Under the pieces are notes generated by a model. The model was not told where the DNA came from, searched no databases, and was given only the letters and a program-made list of their open reading frames with translations. Shown one piece after another: positions 32,625-42,385 of a stretch of 64,000 nt of DNA. The DNA is taken from assembly GCA_030066685.1 (NCBI GenBank), contig JASJBF010000038.1, positions 1-64,000 of the forward strand, read 5' to 3'. Numbering within the stretch: the first letter of the stretch is position 1; each line of letters opens with the position of its first letter. Position numbers and translations under genes: made by a program. The DNA comes from Kiloniellales bacterium. Its GTDB lineage: Bacteria; Pseudomonadota; Alphaproteobacteria; Kiloniellales; JAKSBE01.

Positions 32625-34736
32625 CTAAAATTCCTCCTGCCGCCGCCGGATCTCGACCATCTCCTCGGAGGCATGGAAGGCGGCACCCAGGGTGGTGATG
32701 CCGCGCGCCTCGAGCAGCTTGAGCATGGCCAGGAAGACCTCGGCGGTGACCATTGTGTCCCCCATCGCGGTATGCCGGCCCCAGACCTCGACACCCAGAC
32801 GCTCGGCGATCGCGTCCAGGGTGTGGTTCTGCTCCTCCGGATGCAGCCAGACCGAAAGCAGCAGGGTGTCCAGCACCGGATTGTCGAAGACGACGTTGCA
32901 GGCGCTTTCCTTGAGCCGAAGGAACTTCATGTCGAAGGCGGCGTTGTGGGCGATCAGCACCGCGTCGGCGGCGAAGAGGTGGAACTGGGGCAGGACCGTC
33001 TGTGCGGCGGGCACGTCCTGCACCATCTCGTCGGTGATCCCATGAAAGCGGATCGAGGCCTTGGGAATCGGCTTGCCCGGGTTGACGAGGCGTTCGAAGG
33101 TCTCGCCGCTAAGGACTCGTCCGTTCACGATGCGCACCCCGGCGATCTGGATGATCTCGTCGCCGCCGGAGGGGTTGAGGCCCGTGGTCTCGGTATCGAA
33201 GACGACGTAGGACAGCTCGGAGAGCACGCGGTCTCCGGCCGCCGCCAGCGGGGCCTGCCGCTGGAACAGGTCGAAGTCGTAGAACTCCGGCCGCGGCGGC
33301 AGAGCGCCTGGCGCCTCGGGGCCGCCCGGCGGCACGCCCGACGGCAGGGCGAGACGCAGGCCCGGCTTGGCCCCTCGATCGCCCAGGGACCACACCTCGG
33401 CACCGTGCTGCTCGAGGACCTCCTGGAGCGAGCCTGCGGTCGCCGAATCCTCGAGCCGCTCTTGGAGCCAGCGATCCAGCTCGCGCTGGGCCAGCGGTCC
33501 GCTCGGCCAACGCAGGTCGAGGGCGCTGTGGTTGTCGAGTTGGACCGCCTCCAGGGTGAAGCTCTTCGGCTTCAAGGACGCCGACAGCTTCAGGATCAAG
33601 CGGTTCAGGACCCATTGCAGGGCGAGGCTGTCGCCCCGAAGCCAGACCGCGCCGCCGCCGACCTCAAGGCGTGGGCCGGCCTCGGCCTCGAGCTCATCCT
33701 TCAGGGAGTCGAAAAGATCCTGAGCCAAGACGTTGCCCAGCAGCAGGGCTTCGGACTTGAGCGCTTCGTAGGACTCGGTCAGCGTCTCCAGCTGATCGCT
33801 GAGCCGCAAGCTCTCCTCGGCGACCACGCGGTCGAAGGCGCGCCGGCGCGCGCTGTCCAGCTCCGGGTGCTCGATCAACATCTCGACCGCCGCCCTCAGG
33901 TTGGCGAGGGGGGCGCGAAAGCCCTCCGTGGCCCGGCGCAGCAGAAGGTCCCGTCTGGCAAAGCGGGCCCGCTCCCGTCCGGCCTCGGAAAAGACCACCA
34001 CGTAGCCCCGCGCCGCGCCCTGGGAATCGAAGATCAAGGTCATCCGGCCATGCAGGAGATTGCTGGTCGTCTTGGCCAGGCACAGCAGCTCGGCGGTCTC
34101 GGGATGCTGCGCCGAAGCCTCGCCCGTGGCGCGCCGGCGCAGGCGGCTCAGGGCGTGGCAAACCGCCTCCTCTCCGACCAGCTCGAGCACCGAGCGGCCC
34201 AGGCCCGTCGTCTCGGGGGCCTCCAGGGCCAGCTGCGCGGCCTTGTTGTAGAGCAGGATCTTGTGATCGAGGTTGCAGACCACGACCGCCTCGCTGAGGT
34301 CGCGCAGGATCGCTTCCAGCCAGCCGCGCTGCTCTTCGCTGCGGGCGCTGGCGCCCGCCATGGCTTTGACCACCTCGCTGCGCGCCGTCCTCAGCTCGCG
34401 GCTGACTTCCTTGATGGCCTCGTGCAGCGGGCCCAGGGTATGGGCCTCGGCGATCTCTACGCCCGCCTCGGCGCCGGCCCGGCTGACCGTATGGAGCCGG
34501 CTGGTCAGCCGCGACAGCGGACGCACCAGACGTTGTTCGACGATCACCCAGGCCACCGCCGTGGCGGCGACCAGGCCGAGCGCCAGAACGACGCCAAACA
34601 GCAGGACCATCCCGGGTAGGTGAGACTCGCTACCGCTCAGGGTCACGAAGGCGAAGCTGGCAAGCCCCAGGACCGCACTCAGCCCCAAGATGCCGAGGGC
34701 GAGGAAAATCAGGACAAAAAAGCGCCGTGTCGTCAT
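32625..34736 (-). CDS. Membrane HAMP-PAS-kinase-like-DnaQ exonuclease fusion
   Basis: This 703-aa protein has an unusual domain order. Two helices (about 5-30, 43-66) enclose a very short periplasmic loop. A HAMP-like linker (67-120) leads to a PAS-like domain (about 138-250, [20 protein letters not shown]). A degenerate HisKA helix pair (262-325) has Glu271 where the phospho-His belongs ([18 protein letters not shown]). A wasted ATPase-like region (340-465, [15 protein letters not shown]) lacks the G boxes. The C-terminal 505-675 is a complete DEDDh 3'-5' exonuclease of the DnaQ type: Asp514 and Glu516 ([20 protein letters not shown]), Asp602 ([10 protein letters not shown]), His655 and Asp660 ([16 protein letters not shown]). 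It is thus a membrane-tethered exonuclease with a pseudo-kinase input. The ATG at 34736 starts the first helix. It lies between the receiver and the symporter kinase in one operon. Confidence 0.88.
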   Translation of the reverse strand: MTTRRFFVLIFLALGILGLSAVLGLASFAFVTLSGSESHLPGMVLLFGVVLALGLVAATAVAWVIVEQRLVRPLSRLTSRLHTVSRAGAEAGVEIAEAHTLGPLHEAIKEVSRELRTARSEVVKAMAGASARSEEQRGWLEAILRDLSEAVVVCNLDHKILLYNKAAQLALEAPETTGLGRSVLELVGEEAVCHALSRLRRRATGEASAQHPETAELLCLAKTTSNLLHGRMTLIFDSQGAARGYVVVFSEAGRERARFARRDLLLRRATEGFRAPLANLRAAVEMLIEHPELDSARRRAFDRVVAEESLRLSDQLETLTESYEALKSEALLLGNVLAQDLFDSLKDELEAEAGPRLEVGGGAVWLRGDSLALQWVLNRLILKLSASLKPKSFTLEAVQLDNHSALDLRWPSGPLAQRELDRWLQERLEDSATAGSLQEVLEQHGAEVWSLGDRGAKPGLRLALPSGVPPGGPEAPGALPPRPEFYDFDLFQRQAPLAAAGDRVLSELSYVVFDTETTGLNPSGGDEIIQIAGVRIVNGRVLSGETFERLVNPGKPIPKASIRFHGITDEMVQDVPAAQTVLPQFHLFAADAVLIAHNAAFDMKFLRLKESACNVVFDNPVLDTLLLSVWLHPEEQNHTLDAIAERLGVEVWGRHTAMGDTMVTAEVFLAMLKLLEARGITTLGAAFHASEEMVEIRRRQEEF

Positions 34737-34764
34737 TCCCCGGTGAGCTCCAGAGCCTTGGTCC

Positions 34765-35142
34765 TCAGCTCTCCCGGTCCTCCAGGAAGGTCTTGACGCG
34801 CTCCACAAGCTCGCGGGTCGAGAAGGGCTTGGTCACGTAGTCGTCAGCACCCAGGGCCATGCCCTTCTCCCGCTCCACTTCGCGGCCCTTGGCGGTCAGC
34901 ATGATGATCCGGACATCCTTCCACTCGGGCTTGGCGCGGATGATCTGGCAGAGGTCGTAGCCGTCGCGCTTCGGCATCATGACGTCGAGCAGGACGAGAT
35001 CCGGGACCTTGTCTGCCATGGCCTTGAGCGCAGCTTCGCCGTCGGCCGCGACGCGGACCTCGAACCCTGCCTGTTCCATCAGGAACTCCAGGGACATCAC
35101 GATGTTGGGCTCGTCGTCCACGACCAGGACGGAATGCGACAT
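34765..35142 (-). CDS. Receiver-only response regulator
   Basis: This is a 125-aa single CheY-like receiver domain. The acidic pocket is LVVDDEPN (Asp9, Asp10), the phospho-accepting site is Asp53 ([16 protein letters not shown]), the switch is Thr83 (MLTAKGRE), and Lys105 is in [13 protein letters not shown]. There is no output domain. It is the first gene of the minus-strand run with the exonuclease fusion and symporter kinase, 28 bp ahead of the former, so it is the natural partner of that kinase. A phospho-shuttle, binding to the HisKA-bearing ScfR-like regulator or the exonuclease fusion, is possible; that is inference. Confidence 0.92.
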   Translation of the reverse strand: MSHSVLVVDDEPNIVMSLEFLMEQAGFEVRVAADGEAALKAMADKVPDLVLLDVMMPKRDGYDLCQIIRAKPEWKDVRIIMLTAKGREVEREKGMALGADDYVTKPFSTRELVERVKTFLEDRES

Positions 35143-35301
35143 CCGGCCAGCCTCCCTAAGCCACCGGCACCCCTCTTATCCGCTGCGCGGGGGTGTCCTT
35201 CTTCGGCCGACTCAAGACTAGCCTCCTGCGGCGGGCATTGCCAGCGCCTGGGCACTGGGATAGAACCCCGCCCGGTTCCCAGCCTCATTCCGGAGACGAG
35301 C

Positions 35302-36981
<1,680 letters not shown>

Positions 36982-36986
36982 ACTTG

Positions 36987-37004
36987 GGCCGGATCAATCC
37001 GGCC
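36987..37004. terminator. Hairpin between convergent ettA and mlaC
   Basis: GGCCGGA-TCAA-TCCGGCC is a perfect 7-bp stem with a tetraloop, just after the ettA stop and before the convergent mlaC stop. The lack of a T tract makes it a weak terminator candidate. Confidence 0.4.
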
Positions 37005-37034
37005 TCCCGAGGGCGTCTGCCGCGGTCTGGGCCT

Positions 37035-37676
37035 TCATTCCGTCTTTGGCGCGAAGCTGCCGTTGGCAAGCTTCGCGCGCAATTGGGCTGTGAGACCGGG
37101 CAGGTCGCCGCCGGAGCGCTTCAGGACCGCGGCGTACTCGGACCTGAAGGTGATTGCCAGGCTAACGCCCTCGGCGACGACGTCGAAGATCTTGAAGCCG
37201 CTTTTGGTTCTGCGGACGCGCCAGCCCACGGGGAGGGTCTTGCCGTCGGTCAGGATGATGTCGGATATCACCAGGCTGAGCTTGGGATTGGTCGGGTCGG
37301 GCCGGACTTTCTTGACGGTAAAGGCCTCGCCGCGATAGTCCCGGAAGTAGGGCAGGAAGCGCTGGATCAGGACCTCTTCGAAGGCGGCCAGGAAAGCGGC
37401 CTGAGCCTCGGGGTCGGCTCTGCGCGCGTAGGCCCCCAAGACGAAGCGGGCGATCGCACGCATCTCGAAGTTGGCCCGCAGAAGCTCTCGGAAGCGCTTT
37501 TGCCGCTCGGCCTCGCCGATCGATTGATCGCTCAGCTCGGCGATTGCCCGCTGGCTGAGAGCGATCAGAAAGTCGCCGGGGTCCTCGTTTTCCGCTGCCG
37601 CCGTTCCGGCCGCCGCCAGAACGAGGAAGATCACCGTCGCGACCGTTGCGGCAGGCCGCCGTCTCCCCGTGAACAC
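37035..37676 (-). CDS. mlaC: MlaC-type periplasmic phospholipid-binding protein
   Basis: This 213-aa periplasmic protein carries phospholipids between the outer-membrane MlaA complex and the inner-membrane MlaFEDB transporter. A signal peptide covers about 1-28 (ATVATVIFLVLAAAGTAAAE). The mature protein shows the MlaC/Ttg2D pattern: RFRELLRANFEMRAIARFVL, LIQRFLPYFRDY near 115, and GWRVRRTKSGFKIFDVVAEG near 160. The GTG at 37676 is preferred because it starts the signal peptide; an upstream GTG at 37727 adds 17 unlikely residues. It follows mlaA with a 67-nt gap and ends the pair. mlaFEDB are not in this window. Confidence 0.88.
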   Translation of the reverse strand: MFTGRRRPAATVATVIFLVLAAAGTAAAENEDPGDFLIALSQRAIAELSDQSIGEAERQKRFRELLRANFEMRAIARFVLGAYARRADPEAQAAFLAAFEEVLIQRFLPYFRDYRGEAFTVKKVRPDPTNPKLSLVISDIILTDGKTLPVGWRVRRTKSGFKIFDVVAEGVSLAITFRSEYAAVLKRSGGDLPGLTAQLRAKLANGSFAPKTE

Positions 37677-37743
37677 CGTCTCTTGGCTCCCTATCTCTCC
37701 GGCAAGAAACTCCCCCTTCCTGCCCACACGGGTTCAGACCCGG

Positions 37744-38613
37744 CTACGACGGCGGGCTTTCGGCTGCCCCATCCGGCGGATCGGCATCCAAGTTTTCGTC
37801 CTCGTCTTCCAGGTCTTCCAGGAACTCGTCGGGGAACTCCGGCAAGGGGGCATCCCCGGGCGTCGCTTCGCGAATCTCGGCCTGCCGGTTCTGGTACCAG
37901 AGGCTGCGCACGCGGGCGTAGAAGTCCACCGAATCGCGGCGCAAGTCGTCGACGGCTTCGATATTTCGCGCTCTGACGTCGATGCCGTTGGCGATGGTCT
38001 TGGCGAGGCTGGCGGTCCGGGCCGCGTCGTACTTGCCTTCGATGCCGGCGAGCTCGAAGCCGCCGAGGTAGGTCAGCGGGTCGAAGAAGATGTCGACGAA
38101 CTTGCCGGTGGCATCCCGGGCGCTGCTGGGGCCGAGGATCGGAAGCACGAGGTAGAAGCCCGGGTCGACTCCCCAAACGCCGAGGGTCTGGCCGAAATCC
38201 TTGCTGCGATAGGGATAACCGCTGTCGGCCGCGATGTCGAAGAGCCCGCCGACACCGACGGTCAGGTTGATCAGCAGGCGCGCCGTGATGTTCTCCATCG
38301 CGTCGACATCGCCCTGAAGGATCGCGTTCGCCATGTTGACCGGCGTGTCGGCCAGGCGAATGATGTTGCGGATGATGTCCTGGATGAAGACCGGCATCAG
38401 TTCGCGATAGGGCTCGGCGATCGGCCGGATGAGCAGATCGTCGAGCAGGAGATTGATGTCGAAGACCGTCCTGTTCAGGGGCTCGAGCGGGTCGGAAACC
38501 TCCTCGAACCCCGGTTCCGGATCCGCCTCGTTGGGCTGGGACGCGCAAGCGCCCAGCGAAGCTGCGAGGATCGCAGCGACCAGCAAGATTCGCCAGATTG
38601 GAATGAAGCGCAT
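37744..38613 (-). CDS. mlaA: MlaA (VacJ) outer-membrane lipoprotein
   Basis: This 289-aa lipoprotein of the Mla system removes misplaced phospholipids from the outer leaflet of the outer membrane. The lipobox is LGAC, with Cys near residue 23. Family phrases are DPLEPLNRTVFDINLLLDDL, VNMANAILQGDVDAMENITA, DFGQTLGVWGVDPGFYLVLP and FVDIFFDPLTYL. An acidic C-terminal tail (EFLEDLEDEDENLDADPP) is lineage-specific. The ATG at 38613 has GAGGAGG upstream; a longer frame to 38817 lacks a signal and was rejected. It is followed by mlaC, a common alphaproteobacterial pairing. Confidence 0.92.
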   Translation of the reverse strand: MRFIPIWRILLVAAILAASLGACASQPNEADPEPGFEEVSDPLEPLNRTVFDINLLLDDLLIRPIAEPYRELMPVFIQDIIRNIIRLADTPVNMANAILQGDVDAMENITARLLINLTVGVGGLFDIAADSGYPYRSKDFGQTLGVWGVDPGFYLVLPILGPSSARDATGKFVDIFFDPLTYLGGFELAGIEGKYDAARTASLAKTIANGIDVRARNIEAVDDLRRDSVDFYARVRSLWYQNRQAEIREATPGDAPLPEFPDEFLEDLEDEDENLDADPPDGAAESPPS

Positions 38614-38954
38614 GGGCCTCCTCAAGTCCTTGTCATCTCTTTTTTTGCCCGCCCCAAGGCCCCAATGGGCAGATCCTTTCCGGGCGATCCCAGGCAAGCC
38701 TGCCGCCCCGGCCCCGCCGGTCTCCCTTCCTCGCGGAAAGCCTGCCCCTTCCGTCTTGCCCTTGGCAGGCTGCCCGACCGCCCCTGGAGACCCGGCAGCG
38801 CGCCATCGCCTTATCATAGTGGCGCGCGAAAGGCTAGATGGGGCTCGATTGATGGAAAAGAGACAGAGAATTGCCCTCGTGCGGCAATTCCCGGCGGACT
38901 TCCGCCCGGATTGGGCTCCGACCGGGGCGATCGGCGGCGACTTCGGGCCGGTCC
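38614..38954. other. 341-bp gene-free stretch upstream of mlaA
   Basis: No convincing gene is seen on either strand. It must hold the mlaA promoter; on the minus strand TATGAT followed by AAGG near 38810-38822 could be a -10 box, without a good -35. The rest is GC-rich with no repeat or strong hairpin that I noticed. Confidence 0.4.
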
Positions 38955-39899
38955 TCAGGCCCCCGGCGCCGGCCCTGCCGTGGCCCGGCGATAGAGCGGC
39001 GACAGCGCCGCCGGCAGCATGTACATGGGCAGCTGCGCCAGGGCGAAGAACAGGAAGACGTCGAAATCGCTGTCCGGCGGCAGGGCGGCCATCAGCAAGC
39101 CCATGTTGCAGTTGCCGGAGGCCAGGCCGATGGTCAGGGCGGCGCGACGCCCGAGCCAGAGGAAAATCAGAGCGCCCAGGGCCTGGAGCAGGGGGTTGGC
39201 GACGAAGGCGGCGGCGACCCAGAGGGCGACGATGCCGGGCCGGGCCAGCAGGGTATCGGTGACCCCGGCCATGATCGCGACGGCGAAGACGACCATGACG
39301 ACCACGACCAGGCCGTCAATGTGACGGGCACGGCTGGCCAGCCAGGCCGGCGAGGTCAGGCGGCGCAGAACCAGCGCGCCGGCGAAGGCGAGAAAGACCA
39401 CGGCCGAGAGCCGTAAGGTGAACTCCAGGACCGAGACCTCCAGCTCCAGGCCGAGGAGCGCCAGGGCCAGCGGCGGAATGGTCAGCGGCGCCAGCAGGCT
39501 GGCAAAGAGCGTCACGACCATGATCAGCGCGCCGTCCAGGCCGAGGATGATCGCGATCGAGGTGGCGCCCAGGATCGGCGGCGCGGCGGCCATCAGCACC
39601 AGGGCGGTGGCGAGCGCCGGCGGTAGCAGGCCGAGGGGCACCACCAGGACCCAGATCAAGACCGGCGAGGCGATCAGCAGCCAGGTCGTGGCCAGGACGG
39701 CGAGGCCGGGACGCCGGGCGTAGTGCCGCAGTCCCTCCCAGTCGACCCGAAGCAGCGTGGCCAGCAGCAGGATCACGACGCAGGGGCCGAGAAGCGGGCG
39801 GGCCAGGGCGGCGAGATCGGGCAGCAGCAGGCCGAGGAAGACGCCCAGGAAGAGCGCCGGGATCGCGTTGCCGCCGAGGAACTCGAGGACCCTGACCAT
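38955..39899 (-). CDS. BASS/SBF-family sodium-dependent transporter-like protein
   Basis: This is a 314-aa integral membrane protein with about nine or ten helices. It resembles the bile acid:sodium symporter (SBF) superfamily. Evidence is the start AIPALFLGVFLGLLLPDLAA, the ALVLMAAAPPILGATSIAI crossover-like stretch near residue 100, and the second-half ALTIGLASGNCNMGLLMAAL near 265, equivalent to the conserved sodium-site segment of the family. It is likely a small organic-anion transporter; the substrate is not inferable. It stands alone, divergent from a thioesterase gene. Confidence 0.75.
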   Translation of the reverse strand: MVRVLEFLGGNAIPALFLGVFLGLLLPDLAALARPLLGPCVVILLLATLLRVDWEGLRHYARRPGLAVLATTWLLIASPVLIWVLVVPLGLLPPALATALVLMAAAPPILGATSIAIILGLDGALIMVVTLFASLLAPLTIPPLALALLGLELEVSVLEFTLRLSAVVFLAFAGALVLRRLTSPAWLASRARHIDGLVVVVMVVFAVAIMAGVTDTLLARPGIVALWVAAAFVANPLLQALGALIFLWLGRRAALTIGLASGNCNMGLLMAALPPDSDFDVFLFFALAQLPMYMLPAALSPLYRRATAGPAPGA

Positions 39900-40061
39900 C
39901 GTCCCGCCGCCTGCCTTCCGCCCTGATATCGATGCCCCGCGCGAAGGCGGCGCCCGCGGGCGCTGACGCTAGCCGCTTTGCCGCTTCCGGCCAATGGACT
40001 ATGTTTCGCGGCGGCGCTTTCCTGAAGCCCACCTGGAGCCGTCCCCAGTCACGGAGATGTC

Positions 40062-40559
40062 ATGACCATCCCGGCGCCGCTCGAGATCTACCGCGCCGTC
40101 GTCGAGTCCGATTGGATCGACTACAACGGCCACATGAACGTGGCCTACTACGTCCTGGTCTTCGACTGGGCGACCGACGCTTTCCTGGACTTCCTCGGGC
40201 TCGACGAGGCCCTGCGCGCGGCGGCGGGGTCCTCGACCTTCTCGGTCGAGGCGCACATCACCTATCAGCGCGAGGTCGTCGAGGGCGATCCCCTGCGCTT
40301 CACGACCCAGCTGCTCGGCTACGACGAAAAACGGATCCACTATCTGCATCGGATGTATCACGCCGAGGCGGGCTTCCTGGCCTCGACGATCGAATGGATG
40401 ACCTTGCACGTCGACCTCAAGGCCCGCAAGGTCGGGCCGATGCCGGCGCAGATCCAGGCGCGGCTGGCCCAGGTCATGGCGAGCCATGCTGCCTTGCCCT
40501 GGCCCGAGGAGGCGGGACGGATGATCCGCCGTCCGACCGCTCTGGTTCCGGGCGCCTGA
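40062..40559 (+). CDS. Hotdog-fold acyl-CoA thioesterase
   Basis: This is a 165-aa single-hotdog thioesterase of the 4HBT/FcbC type. The active-site region is SDWIDYNGHMNVAYYVLVFD (about residues 16-35), where family members have DxxGHxNxxxY. HITYQREVVEGDPLRFTTQL near 65 and HRMYHAEAGFLASTIEWMTL near 95 complete the fold. The sequence resembles the group that includes betainyl-CoA thioesterase of carnitine breakdown, but no carnitine genes are nearby. It is 25 bp upstream of a ClC channel gene on the same strand. Confidence 0.85.
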   Translation: MTIPAPLEIYRAVVESDWIDYNGHMNVAYYVLVFDWATDAFLDFLGLDEALRAAAGSSTFSVEAHITYQREVVEGDPLRFTTQLLGYDEKRIHYLHRMYHAEAGFLASTIEWMTLHVDLKARKVGPMPAQIQARLAQVMASHAALPWPEEAGRMIRRPTALVPGA

Positions 40560-40584
40560 CCGGCGGCGCGCAGGGCGGCGTGGC

Positions 40585-42378
40585 ATGTCCGAAGCCTCCA
40601 AGCCGGGCCGGCCGTCCTGGAAGTCGATCTTCCGCGGGCTCAAGCGCTTCGGGCGCAACGACCTCGTCGTGCTCTCCACCCTGGCGGTGGTCGTCGGCGC
40701 GGCCGGCGGCGGCGCGGCGATCGTGTTCCGGCTCGGAATCGATTTCTTCCAGCGCGTCTTCTTCGGCGTCGATCCCGATTTCCTCACCCGGCTGGCGCCG
40801 GAACTGCCGTTCTGGCACCTCCTGCTGGTGCCGAGCCTCGGCGGACTGGCGATCGGCCTTCTCGTCTACTACGTCATGCCCGGGCGCCGGCCCTTGGGGG
40901 TCGCCCAGGTGATCGAGGCCAGCGCGCTGCGCGGCGGCCGGATGTCGTTGAAGAACGGGCTCAGCGCGGCCTTCGTCAGCGCCGCCTCGATCGGAGTCGG
41001 GGCCTCGGTCGGCCGCGAGGGCCCGGTCGTCCATCTCGGGGCCTGCCTGGGCGGCTGGCTCGCCAGGCGGCTGCAGCTCGGCCGGGTGCTTTCGCGCACG
41101 CTTCTGGGTTGCGGCGTCGCCGCAGCGGTGGCGGCCTCGTTCAACGCGCCCATCGCCGGCGTCTTCTTCGCCCTCGAGGTCGTCATCGGCCACTACGCGC
41201 TTTCGGCCTTCGCGCCCATCGTCATCGCCGGGGTCACGGGAACCATCGTCAGCCGCATGTACTTCGGCGACTTTCCGGCCTTCATCCTGCCGGAATCGCG
41301 GGAGATCGCGTCCTTCCTGGAGTTCCCGGCCTTCGCCATGCTCGGCGTCGCCAGTGCCGTCGCCGCCATCGTGCTGATGCGCTCCGTCATGCTGACCGAG
41401 GACATCTGGTCCCGGGTCCCGGTCCCGTCCTGGGCGCGGCCCGCCCTCGCCGGGCTTCTCCTCGGCCTGATCGCGCTCGGCTTCCCGCAAGTCCTGGGCG
41501 TCGGCTACGAGACCACCGACGCCGCGCTCTCGGAGCGGCTCGATCTGCAGATCCTGATCGCCCTCATGGTGGTCAAGGGCGCGGCCACGGCGCTCTGCCT
41601 GGGCAGCGGATTCGGCGGCGGCATCTTCTCGCCGTCCCTCTACATAGGGGCCATGCTAGGCGGCGCCTTCGGCATCGTCGCGACCTCGGTCTTCCCCCAG
41701 CTGTCCTCGGGGCACGGCGCCTACACCGTGGTCGGCATGGGCGCGGTCGCCGGGGCGGTCCTGGGCGCGCCCATCTCGACCATCCTGATCGTCTTCGAGA
41801 TGACCGGCGACTATTCCCTGACCATCGCGGTGATGATCGCGACGGTCATCGCCAGCGTGATCACCCAGCAGGTTCACGGCCGCTCCTTCTTCGTCTGGCA
41901 GCTGGAGCGGCGGGGGATCACGATCAAGGGCGGGCAGGAGATCAGCCTGCTGCGCACCATCACCATCGACGGCTTCACCGACAAGCGTTTCGAGACCGTC
42001 GCGGCGCAGGCCCCTCTGGCCCAGGTCCGCGAGCGCCTGTCCAGGGCGCCCTGGGGCGAGCTCTTCGTCGTCGACCCCGAAGGGCACCTGGTCGGCACCA
42101 TCACCTTTTCGGACCTGGCCGACGCCGCCTTCGACACCAGCCGCGACGAGGCCTTGGTCGCCCTCGACGTCGCCCGGCAGCATCCGACGGTGCTGCAGGT
42201 CGGCGACGATCTGGAAGCGGCCATCAAGGTCTACGGCGCCTCGGGCGAGGTCCACGTGCCGGTGGTCGATTCGATCGAGGAGATGAAGCTTCTCGGGGTG
42301 GTGCACGAGCATGAGGTCATGCTCGCCTACCACCGGGCCCTGCAGCAGGCCCGGGCCGAGGAGCGCGGCGAGCTCTAG
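40585..42378 (+). CDS. ClC-family chloride channel/antiporter with CBS domains
   Basis: This is a 597-aa inner-membrane ClC protein with about ten visible hydrophobic segments. The gating-glutamate motif is GREGPVVHLGA (about residue 147). Other family phrases are AASFNAPIAGVFFALEVVIG near 180 and GGGIFSPSLYIGAMLGGAFG near 350. Residues about 460-590 form two CBS domains (APLAQVRERLSRAPWGELFV and HPTVLQVGDDLEAAIKVYG) that can bind adenine nucleotides. The anion-site GSGIP motif is not clear at its usual place (MPGRRPLGVAQ), so selectivity is uncertain. It is probably co-transcribed with the thioesterase. Confidence 0.92.
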   Translation: MSEASKPGRPSWKSIFRGLKRFGRNDLVVLSTLAVVVGAAGGGAAIVFRLGIDFFQRVFFGVDPDFLTRLAPELPFWHLLLVPSLGGLAIGLLVYYVMPGRRPLGVAQVIEASALRGGRMSLKNGLSAAFVSAASIGVGASVGREGPVVHLGACLGGWLARRLQLGRVLSRTLLGCGVAAAVAASFNAPIAGVFFALEVVIGHYALSAFAPIVIAGVTGTIVSRMYFGDFPAFILPESREIASFLEFPAFAMLGVASAVAAIVLMRSVMLTEDIWSRVPVPSWARPALAGLLLGLIALGFPQVLGVGYETTDAALSERLDLQILIALMVVKGAATALCLGSGFGGGIFSPSLYIGAMLGGAFGIVATSVFPQLSSGHGAYTVVGMGAVAGAVLGAPISTILIVFEMTGDYSLTIAVMIATVIASVITQQVHGRSFFVWQLERRGITIKGGQEISLLRTITIDGFTDKRFETVAAQAPLAQVRERLSRAPWGELFVVDPEGHLVGTITFSDLADAAFDTSRDEALVALDVARQHPTVLQVGDDLEAAIKVYGASGEVHVPVVDSIEEMKLLGVVHEHEVMLAYHRALQQARAEERGEL

Positions 42379-42385
42379 TGGTGCT

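Noticed and set aside
32625-34736. Reading the exonuclease fusion as the replicative DNA polymerase III epsilon subunit
   Set aside because: Epsilon is a soluble protein of about 240 aa. Here the exonuclease is the C-terminal third of a membrane protein with HAMP and PAS regions.
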